A DNA stretch of 64,000 nt from Methanocella paludicola SANAE (GCF_000011005.1 NC_013665.1:1775501-1839500); one strand, 5' to 3'; positions 40,544 through 50,414 are shown, numbered from the stretch's first letter. Notes: a model not told the origin generated them from the sequence alone. A program made the numbers and translations.

Positions 40544-43246
40544 ATGCCGGGAAAAAAAGAGAAAGCTCCATCGAAGCGATCGAAAAAAAATGAGGGCATT
40601 AAGTTACCGGATGCTGATGCCAAAGAGCGTAAGCAGGACGAGGAAAAGCAATTTTTCAACGAGTATTTGGTAGATCAACTCAGGGATATGGCTTTTTGGA
40701 CGTGGGCCGATGGGCGCATTTTTTTCGTGAACGAGGAGGCCTGTCGATCCCTGGGGTATACCAGGTGTGAGCTATTATCGATGAATATACCGGATATTGA
40801 CGTGGATTTTACGGCGGAAAAACTATCTGAGTTCATAGAAAGGAATAAACATTTAGGCAAAATATTAGTGGAGTCGAGGTTTAAAACAAAGGACGGCAAG
40901 GTTTTTCCCGTAGAAATAAGCTCCAATTATTTCCACGCTGATGGTAAGGAGTATATGGTTTCCCTGTGTCGGGATATCAGCGAGCGTAAGAAGACTGATG
41001 AGGCCCTGCGGGAGAGCGAGCGCCGCTTGAAACGGACCGAGCGCATATTATACCGGTCCCAGGAGGCAGGGAAGGTCGGGAGCTGGCACCTCGACCTCCG
41101 GAATAACGATCTGTGGTGGTCTCCGGAAACGTACCGGATTTTCGGGCTTCCCCCGAACACGGGGCTCTCTTATGAGGACTTCCTGGCGATCGTGTACGAA
41201 GAGGATAGGGCCGGAGTGGACCGTGCATGGAAGGAGGCCCTTGCCGGTAAGCCATACGAGATCGAGCACCGGGTCTTCGCCAACGGCCAGGTTAAATGGG
41301 TGTACGAGAAAGCGATCATCGACTTCGACGCGCATGGCACCCCCATGTTCGGGATTGGAACTGTTGTGGATATCACCGAGCGCAAGCGGGCCGAGAATGC
41401 GATCGTTCAATCGAAAATAATACTACAGCTAGTCATGGATAACGTTCCCCAGGCGATCTTCTGGAAGGATCGGAATTCAACCTACCTGGGATGTAACAAG
41501 ATCTTTGCCAGGGCAGCGGGCCTGAAAACTCCGGAGGACATACGGGGGAAGACGGACTACGACCTCCCCTGGTCCCGGGAGCAAGCCGACTCCTTCCGTG
41601 AGCACGACTTCAGGGTGATGGAGAGCGATACGCCGGAGTATCATATCATTGAGCAACAGCGGGAAGCCAGTGGAAGGGTCGCCTGGCTCGAGACCAGCAA
41701 GGTCCCCCTGCACGATCTCGAAGGCAATGTGACGGGCATCCTCTGCACATACGAGGATATCACCGAGCGCAAGCTGGCTGAAGAAGCCGTCAGGCTGGCA
41801 AGTGCGTATAACCGCAGCCTCATCGAAGCAAGCCTGGACCCGCTCGTGACCATCTCCCCGGCCGGGGTGATCACTGACGTGAACAAGGCCACAGAGATGG
41901 TAACCGGCTTCGCGAGGGAGGAGCTGATAAACACCGATTTTTGCGATTATTTCACCGAGCCGGATAGGGCGAAAGAGGGATACCGGACTGCGTTCGAACG
42001 GGGGTCGGTCACGGATTATGCGCTGGAGATATGGCATAAGGACGGGCATATTACTCCCGTCATATACAATGCTTCGGTCTATCGGGATGATACCGGCGAG
42101 GTCATCGGTGTCTTCGCGGCCGCCCGGGATATCACGGAGCGCAGACAGGCCGAAGAAGCCTTGAAGAAGAGCGAAGCCAATCTCGAGCGGGCTCAAAGGA
42201 TCGCTGCACTGGGGAACTGGGAATGGGACCTGAAGACAGACCAGCTCTCCGGCTCCCGGGAATATTTCCGTATGTTCGGCCTCGACCATCAGGAGGCGGT
42301 CCCCTTTGAAAAATTTGCCCGCATGCTCCACCCGGATGACCGCAAGTGGGTGAACGAGGCCATAAAAGACATCCGTTATGATAATCTTCCACGTGACTAC
42401 GAGTTCAGGATACTACTCCCGGATGGGAAGGAAAGGTACATACACTCCATCGTGGAGGTCATTTTAGACGAGAACGGCAGGCCCATAAAGGTCTTCGGCA
42501 CGATGCAGGATATTTCGGAGAGAAAGCGGGCCCAGAATGCATTGCAGGATGCCAAAGACCAGGTTGAACTGTACGTAGACTTGATGGGCCATGACATCAA
42601 CAACATGAACCAGATCAGCCTGGGGTTCCTGGAACTAGCCCACAATATCATCGAGATGGAGGGCAAGCTCGGCGAGGACAACATCGTTTTACTGGACAGG
42701 GCGATGGATTCGCTGAATAACAGCTCGCAGCTCATCGATAGCGTGCGGAAGCTCCAGCGGGAGAAGATGGGGCTGTATGAGCCCGAGGTGCTCAGCGTCG
42801 GCAGCATCATCGAGGACACCATAAAACAGTTTAAACGCATCCCGGGCCGGGACGTCAAGATCACTTGCAATGCCCCCGGCGATTACCGCGTCCGGGCCAA
42901 TGTCCTGTTGAAGGACGTGTTCACCAACCTCGTGGGCAACGCGGTGAAGCACTCTAAGGGCGCTCTCGTGGTCAACATCGGGGTGAGCCGGGTCATCGAT
43001 AACGGTAAAATATATTGCCGCATCGACGTGGAGGACGATGGCCCCGGCATCCCTGACACTCTTAAGAGCACCTTGTTCGACCGGCTAAGCCTTACGACGA
43101 CGAGGGCGAAGGGTAAAGGCTTCGGCCTATGCTTGATCAAGATGCTCGTAGATGACTACCGGGGAAAATTCTGGGTCGAGGACCGCGTGGCGGGCGACTA
43201 TACCCGCGGAGCCAGGTTTGTGGTCATGCTTCCTGCCGTCGAGTGA
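40544..43246 (+). CDS. cytoplasmic multi-PAS sensor histidine kinase
   Basis: A 900-residue kinase with no membrane helix. A basic N-terminus is followed by five PAS/PAC modules; PAC ends such as [22 protein letters not shown] and [11 protein letters not shown] mark the boundaries. The kinase core has H-box [12 protein letters not shown]-box [13 protein letters not shown] and G-box EDDGPGIPD, the same type as the kinase at 12230. ATG 40544 was chosen because AGGAAGG lies just upstream and a TATA-like TTTTATATTTAC lies about 50 bases before it; the frame is open from 40451. No response regulator is adjacent. Confidence 0.9.
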   Translation: MPGKKEKAPSKRSKKNEGIKLPDADAKERKQDEEKQFFNEYLVDQLRDMAFWTWADGRIFFVNEEACRSLGYTRCELLSMNIPDIDVDFTAEKLSEFIERNKHLGKILVESRFKTKDGKVFPVEISSNYFHADGKEYMVSLCRDISERKKTDEALRESERRLKRTERILYRSQEAGKVGSWHLDLRNNDLWWSPETYRIFGLPPNTGLSYEDFLAIVYEEDRAGVDRAWKEALAGKPYEIEHRVFANGQVKWVYEKAIIDFDAHGTPMFGIGTVVDITERKRAENAIVQSKIILQLVMDNVPQAIFWKDRNSTYLGCNKIFARAAGLKTPEDIRGKTDYDLPWSREQADSFREHDFRVMESDTPEYHIIEQQREASGRVAWLETSKVPLHDLEGNVTGILCTYEDITERKLAEEAVRLASAYNRSLIEASLDPLVTISPAGVITDVNKATEMVTGFAREELINTDFCDYFTEPDRAKEGYRTAFERGSVTDYALEIWHKDGHITPVIYNASVYRDDTGEVIGVFAAARDITERRQAEEALKKSEANLERAQRIAALGNWEWDLKTDQLSGSREYFRMFGLDHQEAVPFEKFARMLHPDDRKWVNEAIKDIRYDNLPRDYEFRILLPDGKERYIHSIVEVILDENGRPIKVFGTMQDISERKRAQNALQDAKDQVELYVDLMGHDINNMNQISLGFLELAHNIIEMEGKLGEDNIVLLDRAMDSLNNSSQLIDSVRKLQREKMGLYEPEVLSVGSIIEDTIKQFKRIPGRDVKITCNAPGDYRVRANVLLKDVFTNLVGNAVKHSKGALVVNIGVSRVIDNGKIYCRIDVEDDGPGIPDTLKSTLFDRLSLTTTRAKGKGFGLCLIKMLVDDYRGKFWVEDRVAGDYTRGARFVVMLPAVE

Positions 43247-43303
43247 TCATCTTAAAAAGGTAAAGCTCTCTCAATATTACCTGGCCTATCATGCTTATCT
43301 GAT

Positions 43304-43960
43304 TTATCGTATGAGCAGTAGCCCGTAGGAGTCGAAGCGCGAGTGCATGAACTTCCCGTACTCGTTCTTCCTGCAAGGGATGACCTCTATGGGAAGGCCC
43401 TGCCCCCTTACCGTAGTGAACACGTCGATGCCCACGGCCTCCATGGAGGTGCGCACCTTCTCTGCATGCCTGCACTCCCTCTTCATACTCACGTCAACGA
43501 CGCCTTTAGCCTGCTCGGCCACGCACTCCTCACAGAAGTAGCACGGGTATGCGCCGAACGCCAGTGCCTTATAGTACCCCGAATAAAAGGCGTGCTGCTC
43601 CAGCTCATAAACGGTATTGTGTATCCACAATATCAGCCCCGAGAGGAAGGCATGCCAGTTCGCGGGCACCCTGTCCGGGTCAAGCTCCGTCATTCCGGGA
43701 ATGCCCTTGAAGTGGACCAAATAGGCTTTTTGATATTCTTTCAGCAGTTTCCTGGTGTCCTCTGGCCCCGGAACATAAGGCGGACAGCTCAAATGCTTAC
43801 CATAGCCCTTACAGCCGAACATGCACTTCCAGCGCACCCACTCGCTCACCACTATGTCGTCCGGCGATACCGGGTATATTTCCACCTTGTTTTTCTTCGC
43901 CAGTTCCTTGAGCTCTTTTTCTAGCTTTCCATAATCCTTTTCCACATGATGCAGGGCCAT
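43304..43960 (-). CDS. DUF2284 metal-binding protein
   Basis: A 218-residue DUF2284 protein. Many conserved cysteines: KCMFGCKGYGKHLSCPPY, CYFCEECV and RECRHAEKV. The family is thought to bind a metal or iron-sulfur cluster and often sits with corrinoid or nickel enzymes, none of which is close here. It converges on the sensor-kinase gene. Confidence 0.85.
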   Translation of the reverse strand: MALHHVEKDYGKLEKELKELAKKNKVEIYPVSPDDIVVSEWVRWKCMFGCKGYGKHLSCPPYVPGPEDTRKLLKEYQKAYLVHFKGIPGMTELDPDRVPANWHAFLSGLILWIHNTVYELEQHAFYSGYYKALAFGAYPCYFCEECVAEQAKGVVDVSMKRECRHAEKVRTSMEAVGIDVFTTVRGQGLPIEVIPCRKNEYGKFMHSRFDSYGLLLIR

Positions 43961-44328
43961 AACACAAAATATATTTTATAAGGGCTTATAATATTTGCCC
44001 AGGGGGCATGTCTATAAATGCCGGGCCGTTCCGGAGCAGACAATTCGTAACTACTATACCTCGGAGAACGAGGGAAAGAAGCCGTAAAGCGTTCGAAACC
44101 GGTAAAAAGGCCACAAATCCACAAGAAATTAATTTCTATCTAATTTTATGCCATATTAAAGTGATATAACATTAAAACGTCGATTATTCATCATTTTAAA
44201 GATAAATTCTAATTACAAGAGCCTCGATGCCCTGCTGGCATTCTTCGACGTAATAGGGGGCTATGATACGATTTTCGCAGGATAAGGCTATTAACATAGG
44301 ATTTAAAGTCTGTTTTGGTGATTAACCT
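43961..44328. other. intergenic stretch without recognisable gene
   Basis: About 370 bp between the DUF2284 and KGG-protein genes, which are transcribed away from each other. It is moderately AT-rich with several TATA-like runs and presumably holds both promoters. I see no RNA gene and no frame with a credible start. Confidence 0.4.
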
Positions 44329-44493
44329 ATGGCAAGGAGAGAAGAACGTGGAGACATGACTGTCAGAGAGGCGGGCAGGAAAGGCGGAGAGACCACGAAG
44401 AGGACCCATGGCCACGACTTTTACGTTCAGATCGGCCACAAGGGTGGGCAAAAGGTAAGGGACCTGATCAACAGGGCGAAGAGGTCCGAGTAA
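44329..44493 (+). CDS. small hydrophilic KGG-repeat stress protein
   Basis: A 54-residue, very hydrophilic protein: MARREERGDMTVREAGRKGG, then two copies of the KGG motif (GRKGGETT and GHKGGQKV), ending AKRSE. This is the pattern of LEA-5/GsiB-like stress proteins, which protect against desiccation and general stress. GGTGATT precedes the ATG. A short tandem repeat follows the stop. Confidence 0.8.
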   Translation: MARREERGDMTVREAGRKGGETTKRTHGHDFYVQIGHKGGQKVRDLINRAKRSE

Positions 44494-44518
44494 GCAGGCT
44501 TACCGAGTAAGCAGGCTT
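44486..44518 (+). terminator. tandem self-complementary repeat after the KGG gene
   Basis: GAGTAAGCAGGCTTA occurs twice in tandem across and after the stop codon, and TAAGCAGGCTTA is nearly palindromic. A GC-rich inverted stretch (GGGCGGTCC ... GGGCCGCCG) and a T-run follow at about 44538-44570. A transcription terminator is likely. Confidence 0.45.
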
Positions 44519-44645
44519 AATTAAAGGCCTTTTATCGGGCGGTCCTCGCGGGCCGCCGAGATCTTTTATAATGTTAAGCTATTACTTTTAAACTACACAT
44601 CAGGTAATTATATATAACCAAAGCTCCTTTTCAAGTAAGCCCTAA

Positions 44646-44663
44646 ATGGCAAGGCGGCCGTAA
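44646..44663 (+). other. five-codon leader frame before the MFS gene
   Basis: ATG GCA AGG CGG CCG TAA lies in the predicted short leader (TATA-like TAATTATATATAACC at about 44606). It ends three bases before the MFS start, and AAGGCGG inside it is the probable ribosome site of that gene. It may couple or attenuate translation, or be chance. Confidence 0.25.
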
Positions 44664-44665
44664 AA

Positions 44666-45931
44666 ATGCTTAAAGGATTTAAGGAATTGATCTCGCGATT
44701 CGACAGGCAGGTATGGGGCCTCGTCGGCGCGGCCATCATAGCGGTAATGGGCAGCTCGCTAGTGATGACCTTCATGTCCATCTACATGTATGAGACCCTT
44801 GGCATGTCCATGACCCAGGTAGGCATCGCCGACTTCATTACGGCGATCGCCGGGGCAGGGGCCGCGTATATAGGCGGGGCCGCCTGCGACGCCTATGGCC
44901 GAAAAAAGCTTTTAATAGCCGGCCTTTCTCTCCAGATCGTCTCGTATCTCCTGATCAGCCTGGCCATCGACACGAACGCTGCCATTCCGCTCTTCATTCT
45001 TGCCCTTGCGTTCAACTCGTTCAACGGGGGCCTGTACAGGGCCATACCGGACGTCATGGTAGCCGACGTCGTGGAGCCCAGCCAGCGGGTAGAGGCCTAT
45101 GGCTTATTGCGTATCGGGTCGAACCTGGGATGGGTGGTCGGGCCCGTACTGGGCGGAGCATTCATCATGTTCACGTCCTACGGGAACCTTTTCCTGATCA
45201 CGGCGCTGACCACGTTCACGTATTTGTTGATCGCGATATTCCTGCTCAGGGACACGAAGCCGAAGACAAGGTCGGAGCACTTATCGCTGAAGGACGTTAT
45301 CGTAGTCGCGAGCGACCGGCCGTTCCTGGCGTTCTGCCTCATCATGCTCTTCATGACCATCCCGTACCAGCAGATGTACACGCTGTTCTCGGTCTATGCG
45401 TCGTCATACGTGGGCCTGAACGAGTTCTGGATCGGCGTGCTGTTCGCCCTCAGCGGCCTGATGGTGGCGCTTTTCCAGTACCCCCTGTCGGTCCGGGTCG
45501 GCCAGCACCGGATGACCTCGATGCTGGCGCTGGCCGCGGTCATATTCGCCTTCGGCTTTGGCCTGCTGTCGATCTCGACGGCATTCTTCGTGCCGTTCAT
45601 CTGCATGGCCATCATCACATTAGCCGAGATGATCTGGGCACCCTCGAGCTCTACATTGCAGGCGAACCTATCGCCGGAGGCCATGCGGGGCCGGTATTTC
45701 GGCTTCAGCGGGCTTACGGGGAACATCGGCTGGGCCGTGGGGCCGCTCTTCGGGGGCGTACTGAAGGACTCGATGAATAACAACGTCCCCTCCATGTGGA
45801 CCGTCATCGGCGCGATGTTCATCATTTGTGCGGTCGCGATCCTGGGCCTGAAGCGCCTGGTCCCTGATAGTGCCAACTCATCAGCTAATTCGGTAAAAGA
45901 AAAGGAGATGGAAGCGCCTTTGAAGGCTTAG
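44666..45931 (+). CDS. MFS transporter
   Basis: A 421-residue major facilitator with about 12 helices. The loop between helices 2 and 3 has GGAACDAYGRKKLLIAG, the MFS motif A. LRIGSNLGWVVGPVLGG in helix 5 resembles drug-export motif C, so it may be an exporter; the substrate is unknown. A charged tail ends the protein. It has its own promoter and no partner genes. Confidence 0.9.
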   Translation: MLKGFKELISRFDRQVWGLVGAAIIAVMGSSLVMTFMSIYMYETLGMSMTQVGIADFITAIAGAGAAYIGGAACDAYGRKKLLIAGLSLQIVSYLLISLAIDTNAAIPLFILALAFNSFNGGLYRAIPDVMVADVVEPSQRVEAYGLLRIGSNLGWVVGPVLGGAFIMFTSYGNLFLITALTTFTYLLIAIFLLRDTKPKTRSEHLSLKDVIVVASDRPFLAFCLIMLFMTIPYQQMYTLFSVYASSYVGLNEFWIGVLFALSGLMVALFQYPLSVRVGQHRMTSMLALAAVIFAFGFGLLSISTAFFVPFICMAIITLAEMIWAPSSSTLQANLSPEAMRGRYFGFSGLTGNIGWAVGPLFGGVLKDSMNNNVPSMWTVIGAMFIICAVAILGLKRLVPDSANSSANSVKEKEMEAPLKA

Positions 45932-45994
45932 GCGCTTCAGGATATTTTTTAGCCCTGTGAGGCGTCCCTCTGCCAGGAGACCTGTACGTCCGGG

Positions 45995-46330
45995 TCAGCT
46001 GCTCTCCGTCGGGTAGCGCTTCTCGGACCATTCCTGTATGCCGCCCTTATAGTCCAGCACGTCCTTGAAGCCCAGGCTCATGAACTCTTTGGCCGCCATC
46101 GTGCTGGCGGGGCACTGGAAGCCGCCGCAATACGTTATGATCTCCTCGTCCTTGTCAAGCCGTCCCGCATAGTCTCGTATCTCCTCGACCGGGATGGATA
46201 AGGCGCCCGGTAAATGGCTTTTATCGTAGTCCTCCCCCGAGCGGGCATCGACCAGCACGAACCGTTCGTTATTCTTGAACTTTTGAAGCAGCTCGTCGAA
46301 GCTTATTGTCCGGACTTTTTGCTCATACAT
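45995..46330 (-). CDS. single-domain rhodanese
   Basis: A 111-residue sulfurtransferase-like protein. The CH2-like motifs are VLVDARSGEDYDKSHLPGA and the active-site loop is YCGGFQCPAS, with the first Cys as presumed persulfide carrier; GLGFKDVLDYKGGIQEW-like sequence closes the fold (SLGFKDVLDYKGG). GGGAGA precedes ATG 46330, which is preferred to an upstream frame extension of 16 codons. It probably delivers or detoxifies sulfur. Confidence 0.9.
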   Translation of the reverse strand: MYEQKVRTISFDELLQKFKNNERFVLVDARSGEDYDKSHLPGALSIPVEEIRDYAGRLDKDEEIITYCGGFQCPASTMAAKEFMSLGFKDVLDYKGGIQEWSEKRYPTESS

Positions 46331-46508
46331 GGCATATCTCCCGCGATAACTCGACCTCGACGTTAAAATATTCTTCACCGGTAAAAAACAGGCTGCGCGA
46401 AAAAGGCCTTACGGGGCTTATGTAACATTTTTTCTACCGTTGTAGCTAAGACTCGACTTTATATATATTAAATAATTAATAATATGCTGTAAATGGTCGG
46501 GTGTTAAG

Positions 46509-46739
46509 ATGTTCGTTGAAAACAGCCCAGAGAATAAAAGCATATGCATGCAATATTGTGGCACCTGCCCCAGCTATATAGACTGTGGCAGTAAGCTGCT
46601 CTTCTGCTCTCGCGGTAATCTTAATGGTAAGATCGAGATGAAGGGCTGTAAATGCGGCATGTGCCCGGTCTCCATTCAGCACAGGCTCGACGGAGGCTAT
46701 TATTGTATCCACGGGAATCTGGACACTTTAGTCGATTGA
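46509..46739 (+). CDS. small Cys-rich DUF2769-type protein (paralogue)
   Basis: A 76-residue protein with nine cysteines (QYCGTCPSYIDCG, LFCSRG, GCKCGMCPVS, YYCIHG), clearly related to the protein at 39005. It is probably a metal or iron-sulfur protein of unknown role. It is divergent from the rhodanese gene and converges on the SPL-like radical-SAM gene. Confidence 0.78.
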   Translation: MFVENSPENKSICMQYCGTCPSYIDCGSKLLFCSRGNLNGKIEMKGCKCGMCPVSIQHRLDGGYYCIHGNLDTLVD

Positions 46740-46748
46740 TCCTTCTTT

Positions 46749-47555
46749 TTAATAGTTTAATTCGCAGGGCAGCTTTAGCTCAAGGCATATTCGGGCGGCA
46801 TCGGACCTCAGGGCCTCGAAGGTGCCATCATTCTTGAACAGCGCCCGCTTACAGGCCTCGGCGATGTCCGGCGCTTTTTCCATCAATATAGGCTCCATCC
46901 GTCCCCACAGCCCGGGCTTGAGCCTGAGGCGATCGAGCATGACGTGTGAAGCGCCTGCCTCCTGCACTCTGGCCAGGAGCTCTTCCAGGCGCTCTTTATC
47001 GATTATTCCGGGTACCATGGGCCCTACGAATGCCCACGTCGCTATACCGTTATCCGAAAGCGTTTTCAGGGCGTCGAGACGTGCGGCCGGCTTCGATGCG
47101 CCGGGCTCCATGATGCCGCTCATGCGCTCGTCCAGCGTCGTGACCGTAAAACCGACCTCCTTATCCTTAAATTCCCGCAGCAGGTCGATATCTCTTACCA
47201 CGAGCGCAGACTTCGTCTGAACACAGATCGGAAGATCCTTCGCCAGCAGCACTTTAAGGCAGCTCCGGGTCAGCCGGTACTTTTCCTCAACAGGCTGATA
47301 CGGGTCCGTGACCGTGCTAATGCCTACGACGCCCCGCTTTTTCGTCCTGACCTCTTTTTCAAGGACTCGAGGGATATCAGCCTTCACGTTAACGAAAGAG
47401 CCCCATGCATCGGGGCCTGCATATCTTAGCGTAGAAGGCGCATAACAATAGATACAGGCGTGGCCGCAGCCCATGTACGGGTTCAGCGTGTAGTCTAATC
47501 CTGGCAACCCCGACATGCTCAACGCAGATTTACAGCTTATTTCCCTGCATATCAT
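46749..47555 (-). CDS. radical-SAM protein, spore-photoproduct-lyase-like (COG1533)
   Basis: A 268-residue radical-SAM protein of the SplB-like COG1533 group. The cluster motif is YMGCGHACIYCYAPS (CxxxCxxC). GISTVTDPYQPVEEKYRLTR and FTVTTLDERMSGIMEPGA are group hallmarks. True spore photoproduct lyases repair UV thymine lesions; for archaeal members the substrate is unproven. It starts two bases after the stop of the Nre DNA-repair gene, which supports a repair role. Confidence 0.88.
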   Translation of the reverse strand: MICREISCKSALSMSGLPGLDYTLNPYMGCGHACIYCYAPSTLRYAGPDAWGSFVNVKADIPRVLEKEVRTKKRGVVGISTVTDPYQPVEEKYRLTRSCLKVLLAKDLPICVQTKSALVVRDIDLLREFKDKEVGFTVTTLDERMSGIMEPGASKPAARLDALKTLSDNGIATWAFVGPMVPGIIDKERLEELLARVQEAGASHVMLDRLRLKPGLWGRMEPILMEKAPDIAEACKRALFKNDGTFEALRSDAARICLELKLPCELNY

Positions 47556-47556
47556 A

Positions 47557-48843
47557 TTAGAAATCCGTCAGCCTCTTCTGGAAACGGCTGTCCTTCAATA
47601 CGAAGCTGTTCAGCGTCCAGCGCTTTATCGGTATGTCGAAGCGGCCCTGGATGTGCGTGAGCGCGGCCTCGAGCGAGTTAAAGGAGTTATACGCCCCCCG
47701 CAGGGCATTACGGACGTTCTCGCGCACGTTCCACACGCCCACGGGCATGATGTAGCCGGAATGAGCCTCCCTCAGGATAACCACCTTGGCCTGCCGCTTC
47801 TCTTTTAATAAGTATTCTGAAGTCGCCAGACGGGCCGCATAGTAGCAGCCCCCGATCTTCGCGTACGTAGTGCGGCCGCCGCTCAGCTCGTGGTCCGAAA
47901 TGACCATGATGTCCCGCCCGGCAGGATTCCAGATGGTATCCGGGTACCACGCCTCCACGAGCTCATAGCTCCAGGGCTCGGGCGCCATCAGGACGATAAA
48001 GCGGTTATCCAGCTGCCAGCTCTCGAACACCCGGTATTCGTTGATGAGCGGCAGGCGCTTGACCTCCTCTACCAGCGTCTCGCCGATGATGCTGTCCACT
48101 GCCGTGATGCTCTGCCTCGTGGGCACGAGCCGGCGGGTCTTTTTGGCGCCGAAGGCGCCCATGCTGAACGCCCGCTGGATGCGGGTGACGAGCGTACTGT
48201 CGTGATAAAGTCCTAGAACAGCGTCCCTGGCCATCAGGTCCTTATCATAAAAAGCCTTCTCTATCCGGTCGTCGAGCCTGAAGTTGCCGACCTCCATCTT
48301 TTTAAGCGGCGCTGAAGGGCCGAAGGGCTGCACTTCGTCGTCGAGCTCGATGCGCCCCGAGGGCTTCCTCAGGAACTCGGCACTCGTATCGATGGGCTTA
48401 TCCGCCATCGAAAGGAGCTGCAGGTCAGTGACCAGCTTTTCGGACTTCTCCGGCTTCTTCACATTGACAGTGGACAATCCCCGGACAAGAGCGCTCCTCA
48501 TCCCCACGATATCGTCGATGGTCTTGCCTATCCACATCTCGGGGGTGTCAAGCTCGGCCGTATCGCCCACGATGGGAGGCAGCAGCGGACCCACAGACAC
48601 CGCCGGATACCCGTAACGTCCCACGAACACGCCCGGGGCCGAGCCGAAAATCGACGTACTATCGATGGACCGCTTCTGCCTGACGGCCGCATAGTATTTC
48701 ACCAGCAGCGGGCACCTCGTCTTGGCGCAGAGCATCTTCGTGCCCTTGCATTCTACGCATAGCGAGCGCTCCCGTTCTCCTAAAAAGCCTCCGCTGGCCT
48801 TTTCATTAAAGAGCGCCGGGGATGGCATTAGCGTGCTTTCCAT
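47557..48843 (-). CDS. archaeal DNA-repair protein Nre
   Basis: A 428-residue Nre protein, an archaea-specific family involved in repair of DNA damage in Haloferax together with PCNA. An N-terminal zinc site (CVECKGTKMLCAKTRCPLL) precedes two conserved regions (IFGSAPGVFVGRYGYPAVSVG; ISDHELSGGRTTYAKIGGCY). The last residues, QKRLTDF, resemble a PCNA-interacting peptide, as reported for this family. ATG 48843 is listed; an ATG five codons in is possible. It forms an operon with the SPL-like radical-SAM gene. Confidence 0.92.
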   Translation of the reverse strand: MESTLMPSPALFNEKASGGFLGERERSLCVECKGTKMLCAKTRCPLLVKYYAAVRQKRSIDSTSIFGSAPGVFVGRYGYPAVSVGPLLPPIVGDTAELDTPEMWIGKTIDDIVGMRSALVRGLSTVNVKKPEKSEKLVTDLQLLSMADKPIDTSAEFLRKPSGRIELDDEVQPFGPSAPLKKMEVGNFRLDDRIEKAFYDKDLMARDAVLGLYHDSTLVTRIQRAFSMGAFGAKKTRRLVPTRQSITAVDSIIGETLVEEVKRLPLINEYRVFESWQLDNRFIVLMAPEPWSYELVEAWYPDTIWNPAGRDIMVISDHELSGGRTTYAKIGGCYYAARLATSEYLLKEKRQAKVVILREAHSGYIMPVGVWNVRENVRNALRGAYNSFNSLEAALTHIQGRFDIPIKRWTLNSFVLKDSRFQKRLTDF

Positions 48844-48925
48844 GGATGTTCGATAATATGGCCGTCCTCGATATAAAGGAATTTAAAGGGGTCTGAAAGT
48901 AATATTTTATAGAGTGATAAAAAAT

Positions 48926-49340
48926 GGTTCTTGTGCGTTTTTGGGATGATATATTGCTTTGGCGGATGCCTTCGCTCGTTTTTATGTTATGCCGTCGTTG
49001 AGTGGTCCAACCACAGGGGCACGGAGAGCGCTGAGTTTCACGGAGTTTTCTTATAAAGGGAGGCTCGGAGGGCACAGGGGACGGGTTTATAACATTCCCG
49101 GGGCACGGAGTATAACGAGGCACTGGCGAGGATAAACCGCTTAATTGTTTATTGGTCAACCGAGCCTCAATAAACTCTGTGCCCCAGGCAAACTAATAAA
49201 CCGGCCTCTGAGCTCTCTGAGTCTCAAATTATTAAAAAATAACTCTGTGAAACTCCCGTGCGCTCCGTGCCCCTGTGGTTGGACCACTCAACGACGGCAT
49301 AACTAGAAAAGGATAAAAAAATATTCATCCCAAAACCGCG
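48926..49340. repeat. long-inverted-repeat element family A, copy 2
   Basis: A 415-bp copy of the element at 14312-14724, in the same orientation and differing at roughly a dozen positions plus small indels. The 40-bp perfect terminal inverted repeat starting TTATGCCGTCGTTGAGTGG is fully kept. It lies between the Nre and uppS genes, in the 570-bp gap downstream of the uppS operon. No clear target duplication is seen at its ends. Confidence 0.8.
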
Positions 49341-49415
49341 AAATAATCAAAAAAATATTCTGTCGTATTATTTTCGATGGCCATCGAGACTTGGTCAGGC
49401 CACATGATACCACTA

Positions 49416-50393
49416 TCAGCTGATCTTAGCCAGCTCTTTCTTCACAAGAGGGCTCGCCAGGATCGATTCGGCCTCCTGCGGGCTTACTTTCAATGCCGAT
49501 ACCAGGCTGTCCCGGAACTCATCACGGTTGAAGCCACCATTATGACGCTTCATCTTCAACATGCTCACGGCCAGCTTCACCCGGTGCTCCTTCTCCCGGC
49601 TCTGGTATGCCCGGACGGCCCGGATAAAGTCGATCTTCCGGAACTCGGGCCAGAAAGGAGCGGCGATATAGATGGCGCACTCGTTGCCGCTGGCCTGCCA
49701 GGGCAGGAAATTCGAGGTCCGCTCGTCGCCGCCCGTCCGGATGATCAGGTCGACCTGCGAGCGAGTCTCACTGCCGAAGTAAAGGTACTTATCCACCATC
49801 TCCTCGGTGATGTTCTCGGGCTCCAGAGAGCCGCTCTTAACCTCTTTGGCCATCTTCCGGGCGCCGTCGACGATCTCCTGGCGGCCGCCGTAGGCCACGG
49901 CGACGTTAAGATAAAACTTATCGTAAGTGGCGGTCGCAGCCTCCGTGAGGGCGATCTCGTCCTTCACGTCCTGGGGCAGCATGGAGATGTCGCCCACCGA
50001 CCGTATGCGGAGCTTCGACTCGTGCGTGCGCTTGCTCTCACGGGCCTGACGGGCAAAATGCTTAAAAAGGTCAAAAAGCGCCTTCTTCTCCTGTTCGGGG
50101 CGCTTGAAGTTCTCGGTCGAGAAAGCGTACAAAGTAAGCTGCCGAATTCCCAGCTCGCCGCACCAGTCGAGCACCTTCTCCGTCGTGTCGGCGCCGTAGA
50201 TGTGGCCCTGCTCCACGCTCTTGCCCAGCCGCTTTGCGTAGCGGCGGTTGCCGTCCTGGATAATGGCCACATGCTGGGGAATAGAATGCCTTAATACGTC
50301 TCTCTTAAGGGAATGCTCGTACCAGCGGTATAGAACGGGTATATGCTCATACCATCCCGCGTACAGGTCCCATAAAAAAGACTTGATTTGCAT
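49416..50393 (-). CDS. uppS: polyprenyl diphosphate synthase (cis-prenyltransferase)
   Basis: A 325-residue cis-prenyltransferase that makes the long isoprenoid carrier for archaeal glycosylation. Motifs: IIQDGNRRYAKRLG (diphosphate site), LTLYAFSTENFKRP, GGRQEIVDGARKM and DLIIRTGGDERTSNFLPWQ. It is longer than bacterial UppS at both ends, as in archaeal enzymes. It is last of six tightly spaced genes on this strand (53882 to 49416). Confidence 0.94.
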   Translation of the reverse strand: MQIKSFLWDLYAGWYEHIPVLYRWYEHSLKRDVLRHSIPQHVAIIQDGNRRYAKRLGKSVEQGHIYGADTTEKVLDWCGELGIRQLTLYAFSTENFKRPEQEKKALFDLFKHFARQARESKRTHESKLRIRSVGDISMLPQDVKDEIALTEAATATYDKFYLNVAVAYGGRQEIVDGARKMAKEVKSGSLEPENITEEMVDKYLYFGSETRSQVDLIIRTGGDERTSNFLPWQASGNECAIYIAAPFWPEFRKIDFIRAVRAYQSREKEHRVKLAVSMLKMKRHNGGFNRDEFRDSLVSALKVSPQEAESILASPLVKKELAKIS

Positions 50394-50414
50394 AATGAGT
50401 GTCAGCTTGTCTCT

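Noticed and set aside
43970-44330. Possible small ORF or RNA around 44200-44285
   Set aside because: The open frame has no start codon and there is no clear structured RNA signature.
49377-50294. 305-codon plus-strand frame
   Set aside because: Complement of uppS; Leu/Val/His-rich shadow translation.
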